A stretch of 64,000 bases of DNA from Devosia pacifica (GTDB lineage: Bacteria > Pseudomonadota > Alphaproteobacteria > Rhizobiales > Devosiaceae), in contig NZ_BMZE01000003.1 of NCBI RefSeq assembly GCF_014652635.1, forward strand, positions 62,001 to 126,000, read 5' to 3'. How positions within the stretch are numbered: position 1 is the first letter of the stretch; every line of letters starts with the position of its first letter. The position numbers and the translations under genes were made by a program. The notes beneath the pieces were generated by a model that worked only from the letters and a program-made list of their open reading frames with translations, was not told the DNA's origin and made no database searches. Below, piece after piece: positions 16,280 through 25,291 of the stretch.

Positions 16280-17536
16280 CTAGATCCGGCGTAGGCGTGG
16301 TTGCGCGCCGGACAGCAGCAGTTCACTGAGCGCCCAGACCAGCGCGTCGACGCGGTCGGGCGAGTGTCCATTGCTGCGATTATCGATACCGAGGGCGCAC
16401 ATTTCGTCCTCGAGCGCGGTCAGGCCCGCCGCGTGCGAAATGAGGCCGCGCCCGTAGAGCGCTGCCACCGGTTCGGCGCGAAGCCATTTGCCCCTTTTGG
16501 CCCGCACCGCAATGACCGGTACGGTCTCGTCGACTTGGGCAATGACTGATTTCACTAGGTCACCGCCCTGGTTCACCTCTGCGATCAGCACATCGGCCCG
16601 GTGGCTGTCGAATGCGGCAACTGCTCGACGCGCCCAGGCCAGGGGCGATGCCGCCTTGAGCGTTGCGTCCTCGAGAACCACCGCACGTTCTCCCGTCTGG
16701 CCGGCGACAATGATTCCGCAGGCATCGGAACGCGCATGTCCCGTCACCGGCGGATCGACGGCGACGACGATCCGATCAATGTCTCCGCCCTGCCAACGCT
16801 GAAACATGTCGCGCCGCCACAGTGCCCCCGGATCGTCCTCAATCAGTTCGCCGTCTAGTTCCTGTCGTCCGAGCACCGACCCGCGATACCGCCCGACGAT
16901 TGTTTCAAGAAATCCCGGCGCCAGGTTGCCGGCATTGTCCGCCGTCGGCATGCGTGTGGTAATCGTTCCCGGCTCTGTCAGCAGCCGCTTGATCAATCGG
17001 GTGGGCCTCGGCGTTGTGGTTGCCAGTTGCCGCGGCCAGTCTCCAAGCCGCAAACCAAACTGCAGCATGTCCCAGGCCGCCTCGGCATCCGGCCATTTGC
17101 CGATTTCATCGCACCATGCAGCGGCATATTGCGGACCGCGAAACCGTTCAGGGTCGGTTGCCGAGAGCACTTCCGCCACGACACCGTTCGGCCAGCGCAA
17201 AACATTGCCCGAGATTCTTGGCCGTTCGGCTTCCGGCGTTACGCGGATGATCCCGCTTTCGCCCTTCACCATCACAGCCATCGCCTCGGTCATGGTCTCG
17301 CCGACTAGAGCGATGGGCGATGTACCTGCGTCCGCAAGGCTTCTGATCCACTCCGCACCCGCCCGCGTCTTGCCGGCGCCACGTCCACCCATCAGCAGCC
17401 AGGTCGTCCAGTTACCCTTCGGCGGCAATTGCTCGGGACGGGCAAATCCCTCCCAATAGTAGTAGAGCTGGCGTACCTCCTCATCCGAAAGCGTCGCGAC
17501 GAGCCCGGCGGCGCTAGGCCTTGCGAAGCTGTTCAA
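16280..17536 (-). CDS. GTA large terminase (g2)
   Basis: About 418 residues. The ATPase part carries Walker A (GGRGAGKT) near residues 45-52 and a Walker B with AWCDEIGKW. The C-terminal RNase H-like nuclease begins at VVAVDPPVTG. It packages host DNA, probably by headful, into GTA heads. The frame stays open upstream to an ATG at 17680, but that part lies within g1. A TTG at 17536, giving a 23-base overlap with g1, yields a family-like N-terminus. The start is therefore uncertain by up to about 50 residues. Confidence 0.9.
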   Translation of the reverse strand: MNSFARPSAAGLVATLSDEEVRQLYYYWEGFARPEQLPPKGNWTTWLLMGGRGAGKTRAGAEWIRSLADAGTSPIALVGETMTEAMAVMVKGESGIIRVTPEAERPRISGNVLRWPNGVVAEVLSATDPERFRGPQYAAAWCDEIGKWPDAEAAWDMLQFGLRLGDWPRQLATTTPRPTRLIKRLLTEPGTITTRMPTADNAGNLAPGFLETIVGRYRGSVLGRQELDGELIEDDPGALWRRDMFQRWQGGDIDRIVVAVDPPVTGHARSDACGIIVAGQTGERAVVLEDATLKAASPLAWARRAVAAFDSHRADVLIAEVNQGGDLVKSVIAQVDETVPVIAVRAKRGKWLRAEPVAALYGRGLISHAAGLTALEDEMCALGIDNRSNGHSPDRVDALVWALSELLLSGAQPRLRRI

Positions 17537-17954
17537 GGCGCTTCGCCAGCTTGTCTCTGAGATCCTTGATTTCGGCCTTGGTCGCTGCTGAAGCCTGCGG
17601 CTTCTGGCGCGTTTCAAGATCGAGCAGTTTCTCCAGTGTCTTTGCCATGGTGCCCAGCAGAGCGACTTGCTTGTCGTCACTGCCGGTTAGTTTTTCGCGC
17701 TGCATGTGATCCTCGAGGTTCTGAACCTGTTGGTCGAAAAGCACGAACAGCCGCCTTACCATCGTGTCCGGCCGATACCCGCGCGGCCGCAGTGGCCAGC
17801 ATTCGCGTTCGCGCCGGTATCGAAGTTGCGCCTCGGTTATTCCGTAGCGCTCGAACAGCACCTTACTGGGCACACGTCCTTCAAGGTAATCTGCCTTGAT
17901 CGCCGCCCAGTCATGCTCGGCAGCAACGTCTTCGTGACCCAATTTTCCGACCAT
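17514..17954 (-). CDS. GTA small terminase-like protein (g1)
   Basis: 146 residues and the first gene of the cluster. An N-terminal helix-turn-helix (VPSKVLFERYGITEAQLRYRRE) is followed by a long helical, coiled-coil-like region rich in Lys/Glu/Leu. That is the layout of small terminase subunits, and g1 has been identified as such in Rhodobacter. The g1 start is only 47 bases after the DUF2254 stop on the same strand. The leader contains CAGG before the ATG but no convincing promoter, so GTA transcription may begin upstream. Confidence 0.78.
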   Translation of the reverse strand: MVGKLGHEDVAAEHDWAAIKADYLEGRVPSKVLFERYGITEAQLRYRRERECWPLRPRGYRPDTMVRRLFVLFDQQVQNLEDHMQREKLTGSDDKQVALLGTMAKTLEKLLDLETRQKPQASAATKAEIKDLRDKLAKRLEQLRKA

Positions 17955-18001
17955 GCCTGAACACTAACAGACGCCCGTCACGCATGGAGAACGTGGATAT
18001 T

Positions 18002-19243
18002 TCAATCGTCCGCCGTTTCGGCAAATCCCATCATCCGGTCAAGTGCGGCGCGATCGGAGTCGGCCTTGAGCGCCGCACGAGCCCGCGCCGCCGCGTCTCG
18101 CGCCATTCTGCGCGCAGGTTCGGACAATTCGGTGTTGGACGTTGCCAGCGTCTCGAGGCCTGTCATCAGCCGCTGCAGCACCTCGATATGGCCGGCGCCG
18201 TCTCGCGCTATCGGGCGAAACGCATCTTCCATCAGATCTGCCGGGGTCAGCGGCTCGACGCTCAGCCGCGGGTATTTTAACTCTTCGGTTTTCTCGTGGG
18301 TTTCCCACTCCATCAGCACCCGGACCAGCGTGCCAACCACATCAATGGCGGTGCCCGGATCATTGACTGCGGGGGACAGAGCGCGGCCGGCGATTTCGTT
18401 GAGAACGATCAGGCCGTAGCGCGGATCGCGGTCAAAGGTTCGGTTGCCGCCAATGATGAACGCGTCGCGCAAACTCTGCTCACATTCCTCATCCGGCTGT
18501 CCGGCAATCATCATCAGCGGACGTTGCGGATCCACATACGTTCCCGGCCGGGCAAGAATGTGCACGTGCAGCCCGGCTTTCTCGGCAACGTCCTGCAGCT
18601 TGTTTGTATCGAAGTACTGCACATAGCCGATCTTGTCCGTCAGAACCGGCGCCCCTTGCGGGTCACCAGTGCGCGGCATGCAGCCGAAATATCGGGGCGT
18701 ATCGATGGCGTGAAAAGCGTTGATCGTTGCCTCCTCCACGCGGTCGATGGTGTGCGACACACGTCCGATCGCAGAAATCTGTCCGATCCAGCGGATCAAG
18801 GCGGCTATGACGATGACGACGACAGCAAGCGTGGCGACAAACAGAACCAGACGGCCGCCGCCGCTATAAAACCCCGCATTGACTCCGATAATGCCGACGA
18901 TCGAGAACAGAAACGCGCCGATAAAGACCGAAACCGATGTCTGTGCGCGCCGATCGCTGACGATCAATGGCACGGCACGCGGCGTCGTGGTTTGCGTCAC
19001 CGCTGAAAGCGCGCTGACGATCGTCGAAAGCGCAAACACCGCGACCGTCAGAAGGCTCGATGCAAGGATCGAGAGAATCCCCGCGACCGCCTCGACCGAA
19101 AGCGTGAACGGCAGTTCGTCAGGCAGCCATCGGCCAACGCCGAAGGCGAGCAGTATGACGAGTGCCGCGACCAGGGAGAAGGCCGCCGGCAAGAACCACA
19201 TCTGCCGGACAATACGAAGCCAATGGAAGGTAAAGTTGTTCAA
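18002..19243 (-). CDS. DUF2254 multi-pass membrane protein
   Basis: About 413 residues. There are four membrane segments in the first 170 residues (about 15-38, 53-77, 105-125 and 135-155). A soluble C-terminal part holds the DUF2254 blocks TTTPRAVPLIVSDRRAQ and NDPGTAIDVVGTLVR. Function is unknown for the family. Two TTG start candidates exist, at 19270 and 19243; I favour 19243 because GGGGG lies six bases upstream. It is immediately upstream of, and co-directional with, the GTA cluster, which may be coincidence. Confidence 0.85.
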   Translation of the reverse strand: MNNFTFHWLRIVRQMWFLPAAFSLVAALVILLAFGVGRWLPDELPFTLSVEAVAGILSILASSLLTVAVFALSTIVSALSAVTQTTTPRAVPLIVSDRRAQTSVSVFIGAFLFSIVGIIGVNAGFYSGGGRLVLFVATLAVVVIVIAALIRWIGQISAIGRVSHTIDRVEEATINAFHAIDTPRYFGCMPRTGDPQGAPVLTDKIGYVQYFDTNKLQDVAEKAGLHVHILARPGTYVDPQRPLMMIAGQPDEECEQSLRDAFIIGGNRTFDRDPRYGLIVLNEIAGRALSPAVNDPGTAIDVVGTLVRVLMEWETHEKTEELKYPRLSVEPLTPADLMEDAFRPIARDGAGHIEVLQRLMTGLETLATSNTELSEPARRMARDAAARARAALKADSDRAALDRMMGFAETADD

Positions 19244-19306
19244 GTGACGCCCCCGGTCTGTACCGTACAAACGTCGCTAGCATCTATTCGGTTGGCACGG
19301 ATGCAA

Positions 19307-19340
19307 AAAAGCCCGCTTCACGGTTCGGAAGCGGGCTTTT
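19307..19340 (-). terminator. Rho-independent terminator after the DUF2147 gene
   Basis: A perfect 13-base-pair stem (arms 19307-19319 and 19328-19340, AAAAGCCCGCTTC and its complement) with an 8-base loop. On the minus strand it is followed by a run of six T. It lies 30 bases past the stop of the gene at 19371. Confidence 0.9.
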
Positions 19341-19370
19341 GCAAGGCTTCGGTTTCGAAAGCGGGTGGGC

Positions 19371-19763
19371 CTAGAGCCGTTCGAACTCCATGGTCTCGCA
19401 CAGCACGAACTTGCACCCGGTGACTTTCATCGAATTGACGCCGAGCATTGTCAGCGATCCCTTCACCACGTGCCCCTTGTAGTTGACCATACCGCGCCAG
19501 CGATTTGCGGCTGTCGGTTTGGCGTCCCAAACCACCAGCTGGTTCATCAATTGAAGGTTCTCGGGCGAATGTGCATCGTCTCTCAGCCAGACAAGCGTCG
19601 CGCAGATTTCGTCTGCCGTGCCATCACAGGCCTTGACGTCGAAACGGGCATCGCCCTCGACGGTCTGCCACATTCCGAAGGGCGAGGCAGGCGCAGCCTG
19701 CGCGGCAGGCACGAGAGCAAGTGCAGCCAGTCCAGCGGAGGCAAAAAGTCGGGAAAACTTCAT
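19371..19763 (-). CDS. DUF2147 exported protein
   Basis: About 130 residues with a signal peptide (MKFSRLF start, hydrophobic core, cleavage likely after AQAAPA). The DUF2147 body has GMWQTVEGDARFDVKACDG near its start, then the ICATLVWLRD and WRGMVNY segments. Family function is unknown; the protein is expected in the periplasm. The ATG at 19763 gives a proper signal peptide, whereas the frame to 19805 adds an unlikely N-terminus. It ends at a strong terminator, so it is probably monocistronic. Confidence 0.85.
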   Translation of the reverse strand: MKFSRLFASAGLAALALVPAAQAAPASPFGMWQTVEGDARFDVKACDGTADEICATLVWLRDDAHSPENLQLMNQLVVWDAKPTAANRWRGMVNYKGHVVKGSLTMLGVNSMKVTGCKFVLCETMEFERL

Positions 19764-19873
19764 TCGGCAAATCCTAGGCTTGATGACGAAACGACAAGGC
19801 CACAACGGCTAACTCTTGCCCATCATCGCCGTTCCAGGCTGAACCCGCTTCAAATCCGGCGTTCATCACCGGT

Positions 19874-21148
19874 TCATGACTGGCCGAACCGTCGTCTCGC
19901 TTCCAGCGCCAGACCTTGCCCGACGCTGCCGAACACGTCTGTCCTGACAAGTTTTGCGCCCGGCAGTGCCGCCTCCAGCCCGGCCAGCACGGTCGGCACC
20001 TGTGTCGAGCCACCCGTCAGCAATACCGCGTCGATCGTATCGCGCGATATGCCAGCGCTCGCGATCACGTCCGCAACCGTGCCGGTGAGCTTTGCAACCG
20101 CCTTGCCGAGAGCATCGTCAAACGCCTCGATGCTCATGCGAGCGCTCAGCAGATCCTCCCGCACCGGGAAGGCGAACGCCACCTCTGGCGCTTGCGACAG
20201 GGCAATCTTTGCGTCCTCGACAGCGCCGATCAGCGCATGTCCGCGCCGATCCTCGACCAGTTCCACCATCAACGCCACGCGCTCCGCCGCCTCTGCCTCG
20301 CGGGCGGTTTCGCGCAATTCGCGTTGCGCCTGCGCAGTGTAAAGCTGGTTCACCCGGTGCCATGTCGACAGATTGTAGTAGGGCGCCACTGGCAGATGAC
20401 GCTTGCCATCCTTCGTTTCGGTACCAAGACCGAGTTCGGGCATCACGCTTGCCATTGACAGCAACCGGTCGAAATCCGTCCCGCCAATATGAACGCCGCC
20501 GGTCGAGAGAATATCGGCAGCCCTGTCGATCTTGCTGCGGCGGTCCGGCGACACCCTGATCACCGAAAAGTCCGATGTGCCGCCGCCGAGGTCGGCGACC
20601 AGCACCAGTTCCTCGCGTTCGACACCCCGTTCATAGTCGAGCGCCGCGGCAATTGGTTCGAACTGAAACTCCACGTGGGCGAAGCCCTGGTCGCGGAAGG
20701 CCTGTTCGAGTTGCGCCTGCGCTTCGGCGTCAGCAGCGTCGTCATCGTCAACGAAACGCACGGGGCGACCCACCACCGCCTGTTCGCACGGCACGCCCAA
20801 CGCCACCTCGGTCCGGCTGCGCAATTGCGCAATGAAGAGGCCAATGATCTCGGGAAAGGCGTAGCGGCGCGCCTTGATGCGTGTCGTCTCCTTCATAAGC
20901 GCGCTGCCAAGAACGCTTTTTAGCGCCCGCATCAATCGGCCTTCAGTGCCCGCCATATAGTGCCCGATCGCGTCGCGCCCGCACCGCACCTCGTCGCTCT
21001 CGAAATCGAAGAACAGAGCGCTTGGCAGCGTGACGTGATCGCCCTCGAGCGCCACCAGTTGCGGTTCGCCGGCTGCATCGAGCGCTGCAACCGTCGAGTT
21101 CGAAGTACCGAAATCGATGCCGAATGAAGACGTCATCGTGCTGCCCAT
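19874..21148 (-). CDS. yegD: YegD-like Hsp70-family chaperone/ATPase
   Basis: About 424 residues, essentially the actin-like ATPase half of DnaK without a substrate-binding domain, as in E. coli YegD. Visible blocks are phosphate-1 FGIDFGTSNSTVA near the start, phosphate-2 VADLGGGTSDFSVIRV, and adenosine motif LLTGGSTQVPTVLAGLE. Its cellular role is not established. An ATG at 21136 is an alternative start four codons later. Free-standing gene with 110 or more bases on either side. Confidence 0.88.
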   Translation of the reverse strand: MGSTMTSSFGIDFGTSNSTVAALDAAGEPQLVALEGDHVTLPSALFFDFESDEVRCGRDAIGHYMAGTEGRLMRALKSVLGSALMKETTRIKARRYAFPEIIGLFIAQLRSRTEVALGVPCEQAVVGRPVRFVDDDDAADAEAQAQLEQAFRDQGFAHVEFQFEPIAAALDYERGVEREELVLVADLGGGTSDFSVIRVSPDRRSKIDRAADILSTGGVHIGGTDFDRLLSMASVMPELGLGTETKDGKRHLPVAPYYNLSTWHRVNQLYTAQAQRELRETAREAEAAERVALMVELVEDRRGHALIGAVEDAKIALSQAPEVAFAFPVREDLLSARMSIEAFDDALGKAVAKLTGTVADVIASAGISRDTIDAVLLTGGSTQVPTVLAGLEAALPGAKLVRTDVFGSVGQGLALEARRRFGQS

Positions 21149-21280
21149 TGGCCGGCGCGCCCCGTTGAGTGACGCGAATTCAAGTGTGCAAGGCCGGGGA
21201 GGCCCTGGCGCTACCCGGGGGCAGCGTGCAAGCGGACGCGTCTCATAGGCAGTGTCGGCGCAAATGAAAAGCCGGCTGTT

Positions 21281-21865
21281 TCAGCTCGCCAGCGGCAGCC
21301 GTTTCTGGCGTGAGCGCAGATCGGCGCAAACGACCGGCTGCGTTGTCGGCTGCATTGCCTGCTCGAGCGCTGCTATCGCCTCGCGCACAACGTCCTCAGA
21401 CTGGCTGCCGATAGCATTGACCGTCGCAATCCCGGCCGACAGATGCAGGCCCTCCTGTGCGGCCGCGTCAATCGTGCGCGAGGCAAGATGTCTGGCCAGC
21501 ATGAGCGGATAGTCGGCCAATAGTACCGCGAACCGGTCACCGCCAAGTTCATGGCAGTGGGTAGTTTCGTGATTGCGACACACGTCGAGAATCCGCATCG
21601 CGTTAGTGAGGCTTTTCTCGTCCGCCTGCTCCTCTGGGAGGCCGAAGACAATTACACTCACCGTCAGGCCTCTCCGCTGCGACTTGACCCATGCCTGCTG
21701 AAATGAGGCGGCGAGCGGCGCCGGCAGGGCGAGCCCCTCGGTATCGGGCTCCGTCGACGGCTGTGCTTGCCAGTAATCTACGCTGACACTCTCCACCGGC
21801 CGCAGCCGGTCGATACTGGCTCGAAGCTGTTCGAGCAGCGTCGTCACGCGAGAACGCACCATCAC
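21281..21865 (-). CDS. Degenerate GGDEF-domain protein
   Basis: 194 residues: a short helical N-terminus (about 1-25) followed by a GGDEF-like domain in which the active-site loop reads GGDRF (residues 108-112). The fold pattern is still visible (AMRILDVCRNHETTHCHELGGDRFAVLL and a later LSAGIATV). With Arg at the fourth loop position, diguanylate cyclase activity is doubtful. A GTP-binding or scaffolding role is possible. Tandem ATGs follow a G-rich Shine-Dalgarno region. No partner gene is apparent. Confidence 0.65.
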   Translation of the reverse strand: MMVRSRVTTLLEQLRASIDRLRPVESVSVDYWQAQPSTEPDTEGLALPAPLAASFQQAWVKSQRRGLTVSVIVFGLPEEQADEKSLTNAMRILDVCRNHETTHCHELGGDRFAVLLADYPLMLARHLASRTIDAAAQEGLHLSAGIATVNAIGSQSEDVVREAIAALEQAMQPTTQPVVCADLRSRQKRLPLAS

Positions 21866-21938
21866 CTACCCCCTTTTGAATGGGGGCCACTCTCGTCTTT
21901 TATGGTTAACGAAAACTTTTTACTGGCCGCAATTGCTA

Positions 21939-22421
21939 CTAGAGCGAATCCGGCGGCTCGTAATCCGGCCAGTCAACGGCGTGCCGCTCCCACTCGTCGG
22001 GAGCAACCTCGGTCTCGTTGAACGTCTTCCCACGAACGGAAACGCCGACGTCCTCGACTGTCTGCATGGTGCCTGTCAGCAATGGATGCCACCATGGCAG
22101 CCCGCGTCCCTCGGCCAACCGGCGATATGCGCAGGTTCGCGGTATCCATTTGATCTCAAGGATGTTTTGAGGTGTCAGCTTGATGCAATCCGGCACCTTC
22201 TGCTGGCGATTGGGATAATCGCTGCACGTGCACTGATCGCCGTCGAGCAGTCTGCAGTGCACATCCGAGGTGATGATCTCACCGCTGTCCTCATCCTCGA
22301 GCTTGATCAGGCAGCAGCGGCCGCAGCCATCGCACAGCGCCTCCCACTCGGAATCGGTCATCTCGTTCAGCGATTTTTCTTCCCAGAATGGCAAGCGTTG
22401 CGCCTCCAGTGGCATGTTCAT
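21939..22421 (-). CDS. YcgN-family cysteine-cluster protein (UPF0260)
   Basis: About 160 residues. The diagnostic cysteine cluster LCDGCGRCCLIKLED is followed by C residues in DVHCRLLDG, CTCSDYPNR and DCIKLT, consistent with Fe-S or Zn binding. The WIPRTCAYRRLAEGRGLPWWHPL block is characteristic. I favour the ATG at 22421; the frame extends to 22463. Divergent from the penicillin-binding protein gene. Biochemical function of the family is unknown. Confidence 0.9.
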   Translation of the reverse strand: MNMPLEAQRLPFWEEKSLNEMTDSEWEALCDGCGRCCLIKLEDEDSGEIITSDVHCRLLDGDQCTCSDYPNRQQKVPDCIKLTPQNILEIKWIPRTCAYRRLAEGRGLPWWHPLLTGTMQTVEDVGVSVRGKTFNETEVAPDEWERHAVDWPDYEPPDSL

Positions 22422-22555
22422 GCAAGACTCGTATTGGTCAGTTCGGCCGCGCCCTGTAATCATAATCCGGCGATGACGCCGATTTCGGCTGAAAAGGCGA
22501 CTAAAGTTTGGTAGCTAACCGCTGCGGCGGGCAGCGGCGAACGGTCAGGACCAAA

Positions 22556-24715
22556 GTGCAAGATCCCTTCTATCACAAGGAGAAGCGGCACAAAACGTCG
22601 GGCATGCTTGCAGCCGACGCTTGGCTCGATTCCTCCCTTTACGAATTCTGGCGGTCTCTCGGGCGTGGCTACGCCAAGGTTCAGGACGCGTTTTCGTTTT
22701 TCCGCGTCAGCGGCATCAAGCGTTTCTTCGTCGAAATATTCTCTGACGCTCTGACCTTCGGCGCCATTGGCGCCGTGATGATGCTCGGTCTCGCCATTCC
22801 AGCTTTCGAGGTCATTTCCTCGGGAGAATTCAACCGCGCCGAAGACTATTCCGTGATCTTTCTCGACCGGTTTGGCAATGAGATCGGACGTCGTGGCATT
22901 CGCTCGGACGATTCGGTGGCGCTCGAGGATCTGCCGGACTACCTGGTCAAGGCCGCGCTCGCGACCGAGGATCGCCGCTTTTACGAGCATTTTGGTATCG
23001 ATGTCGTCGGCACCTTGCGCGCGCTCGCCAGCAATGCGTCCGGCGACACGACGCTTCAGGGTGGCTCCTCCATCACCCAGCAGCTCGCCAAGATCCTGTT
23101 TCTCAGTTCCGAACGGACGCTTGAGCGCAAGATCGTCGAGGCGTTCCTGTCCGTCTGGCTCGAATGGCACTATAGCAAGGACGAAATCCTCAAGCTCTAC
23201 CTCGATCGCGCTTATATGGGCGGCGGCAATTTCGGGGTCGTTGCGGCGGCCGAATACTATTTCGGCAAGGATATCGAGGACATAAACCTGTCCGAAGCGG
23301 CCATGCTCGCCGGCCTGTTCAAGGCGCCGACCAATTATGCCCCGCATGTCGACCTCGCTGCCGCGCGCGGACGTGCGAATGTGGTGCTCACCAATCTGGT
23401 TCAAGCAGGCTTCCTTACGGAAGGGCAGGTCACCGCCGCCCGGCGCCATCCTGCGCGCGCGATCGAACGTACGGCAGAGCTCAACTCGCCGAATTATTTC
23501 CTCGATTGGGCCTTCACCGAAGTGAAGGAGATCGTTGCCGGTCTCGATACCACTGCAAACAACTTCACCGTCAGAACCACGATAGACCCGACGCTTCAGG
23601 GTTACGCCGAGGATTCGATCAATTCGGTTCTGCGCGAGCAGGGCGAGCAGTATCGTGTCGGTCAGGGTTCGATGGTCGCGACCGATACACAAGGCGCCAT
23701 CCGCGCCATGGTCGGCGGAACCGACTACGGCAACAGCCAGTTCAATCGAGCGATTGTGTCGACCCGGCAGCCCGGCTCTGCCTTCAAGCCATTTGTTTAT
23801 GCGACCGCCTTCGAGCAGCTCGGCCTCACGCCTCAGGATGTAATCTCCGATCGGCCGGTATGTATTGGCGACTGGTGCCCGCAGAACTATGGCCGCAACT
23901 ATCGCGGCAGCACGACCTTGCTCTCGGCGTTCGCGTCATCGATCAACACTGTACCGGTGACCTTGTCTATCAAGACCGGGCGTGAACCGATCGCGGAACT
24001 GAGCCACCGCATGGGCATCCGCAACGACTATCCGATCACCCGCTCGCTGGCTCTTGGCGTGGCGTCGGTCTCGGTTCTCGACATGGCGTCCTCTTATGCC
24101 GTTTTCGCAAATCACGGCCTCAAGACGCCGGCATACGGCGTGACACGGATAACGACGCTCGCCGGCGACGTCATCTATGACCGGCCCGTTGATCAGCCAG
24201 GCGAGCGCCTGCTCAGCGAGCAGACCGTCGCCGATCTCAACATGATGATGCGCACGGTGGTTACCGGCGGCACCGGCCGTCGTGCCGCTGTTGAAGGTGT
24301 CCCGGCGGTCGGCAAGACCGGAACCACGTCGTCCTATCGCGACGCCTGGTTCTGCGGCTTCACCGGCAACTATGTGGCCGCCGTATGGTTCGGCAATGAT
24401 GACTACCGCCCGACGAACAACCTCACCGGCGGGTCGCTGCCGGCAATGGCGTGGCAGAAATTCATGGCCTATGCCCATTCCAACGCGAAAATCGAGCCTG
24501 TGTTCGGCGTCGACTTCGAGCCTGAGCAAACGATCATTGCCGATGCGGATATCGAGCAACTTGAAGAACAAAGGCCGCCATCGCTCACTCCTGCGGCGGC
24601 ACGCAAGCTTCTCGAGCTAGCCGAAAGTCTCGACACGGCGCTGCAGGCAAACGTGCCTCCGGCGGATCAGGCCCGCCTCGACCAGGAGCGCTCGCCATCC
24701 AGCGAGAGTCTGTAG
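22556..24715 (+). CDS. Class A penicillin-binding protein (PBP1A-like, glycosyltransferase-transpeptidase)
   Basis: About 719 residues. One membrane segment (about 68-90) is followed by a GT51 glycosyltransferase domain with the catalytic Glu in ATEDRRFYEHFGID and the QGGSSITQQLAK motif. The transpeptidase domain has nucleophile Ser in QPGSAFKPF and a KTGTTSSYRDAWF box. It polymerises and crosslinks peptidoglycan at the inner membrane. A GTG at 22556 with AGGA seven bases upstream is preferred to the first possible codon at 22508. It is followed within 3 bases by the DUF1214 gene, so the three genes to 25839 form an operon. Confidence 0.93.
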   Translation: MQDPFYHKEKRHKTSGMLAADAWLDSSLYEFWRSLGRGYAKVQDAFSFFRVSGIKRFFVEIFSDALTFGAIGAVMMLGLAIPAFEVISSGEFNRAEDYSVIFLDRFGNEIGRRGIRSDDSVALEDLPDYLVKAALATEDRRFYEHFGIDVVGTLRALASNASGDTTLQGGSSITQQLAKILFLSSERTLERKIVEAFLSVWLEWHYSKDEILKLYLDRAYMGGGNFGVVAAAEYYFGKDIEDINLSEAAMLAGLFKAPTNYAPHVDLAAARGRANVVLTNLVQAGFLTEGQVTAARRHPARAIERTAELNSPNYFLDWAFTEVKEIVAGLDTTANNFTVRTTIDPTLQGYAEDSINSVLREQGEQYRVGQGSMVATDTQGAIRAMVGGTDYGNSQFNRAIVSTRQPGSAFKPFVYATAFEQLGLTPQDVISDRPVCIGDWCPQNYGRNYRGSTTLLSAFASSINTVPVTLSIKTGREPIAELSHRMGIRNDYPITRSLALGVASVSVLDMASSYAVFANHGLKTPAYGVTRITTLAGDVIYDRPVDQPGERLLSEQTVADLNMMMRTVVTGGTGRRAAVEGVPAVGKTGTTSSYRDAWFCGFTGNYVAAVWFGNDDYRPTNNLTGGSLPAMAWQKFMAYAHSNAKIEPVFGVDFEPEQTIIADADIEQLEEQRPPSLTPAAARKLLELAESLDTALQANVPPADQARLDQERSPSSESL

Positions 24716-24718
24716 CGC

Positions 24719-25291
24719 GTGCGGTTCGTCGTCTATCTGGCCATGATGGTGGTCGTAGCGCTTCTCGTGGGTTTTGGCCTGTCCTATTACGCCCTGACCG
24801 AGGGCAGGTTTTTCGGCACGCTGCAATCGGGTTCGTGGACGGCTTGGCCGGATATCGGCACGCCCGATCCAAATCCCTACACGCGCGCTCATATTGCCCG
24901 GCTGGGCCAGTTGCAGCTTGGACAAAGCGAGGGCCTCCAGTTCATCGCCGACACCGACAGCGATGGTGAGCCGTTGACGCGATCCTGCAGCTACCGGCTT
25001 GAAGGCACGACGCCATTGGCCACGTTCTGGACCCTGGTCGCCGTTGATGAAGACGGCCGCAACATTGCGCTGCCCGACACACCGCCCGTGATCCGCTCGA
25101 GCGATCTCGCACGCGGCGCGGATGGATCGATTCAGCTCAATATCGGCACGCGCCTGTCGCCGCTCAACTGGCTGGCGCTCTCCGGCAGCGGCCCGTTTAC
25201 GCTCGAACTTCGCCTTTATGACACTGCCTCTTTCACGGATACGGGCAGTTCCACCCGCATGCCGACGATCACGCGCGGAGCCTGCCCGTGA
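24719..25291 (+). CDS. DUF1214 membrane-anchored protein
   Basis: 190 residues starting at GTG. One N-terminal membrane helix (about 4-27), then a DUF1214 domain (GTPDPNPYTRAHIARLGQLQLG, SSTRMPTITRGACP). Paired with a DUF1254 protein by a GTGA overlap. Such pairs are widespread in Rhizobiales and are often small split versions of larger DUF1254-DUF1214 proteins. Function unknown; the domain faces the periplasm. Confidence 0.88.
   Translation: MRFVVYLAMMVVVALLVGFGLSYYALTEGRFFGTLQSGSWTAWPDIGTPDPNPYTRAHIARLGQLQLGQSEGLQFIADTDSDGEPLTRSCSYRLEGTTPLATFWTLVAVDEDGRNIALPDTPPVIRSSDLARGADGSIQLNIGTRLSPLNWLALSGSGPFTLELRLYDTASFTDTGSSTRMPTITRGACP

Noticed and set aside
3776-17954. Ordinary prophage
   Set aside because: Gene content and order are those of a Rhodobacter-type GTA. 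No integrase, excision, replication or immunity gene and no attachment-site repeats were seen at the edges.
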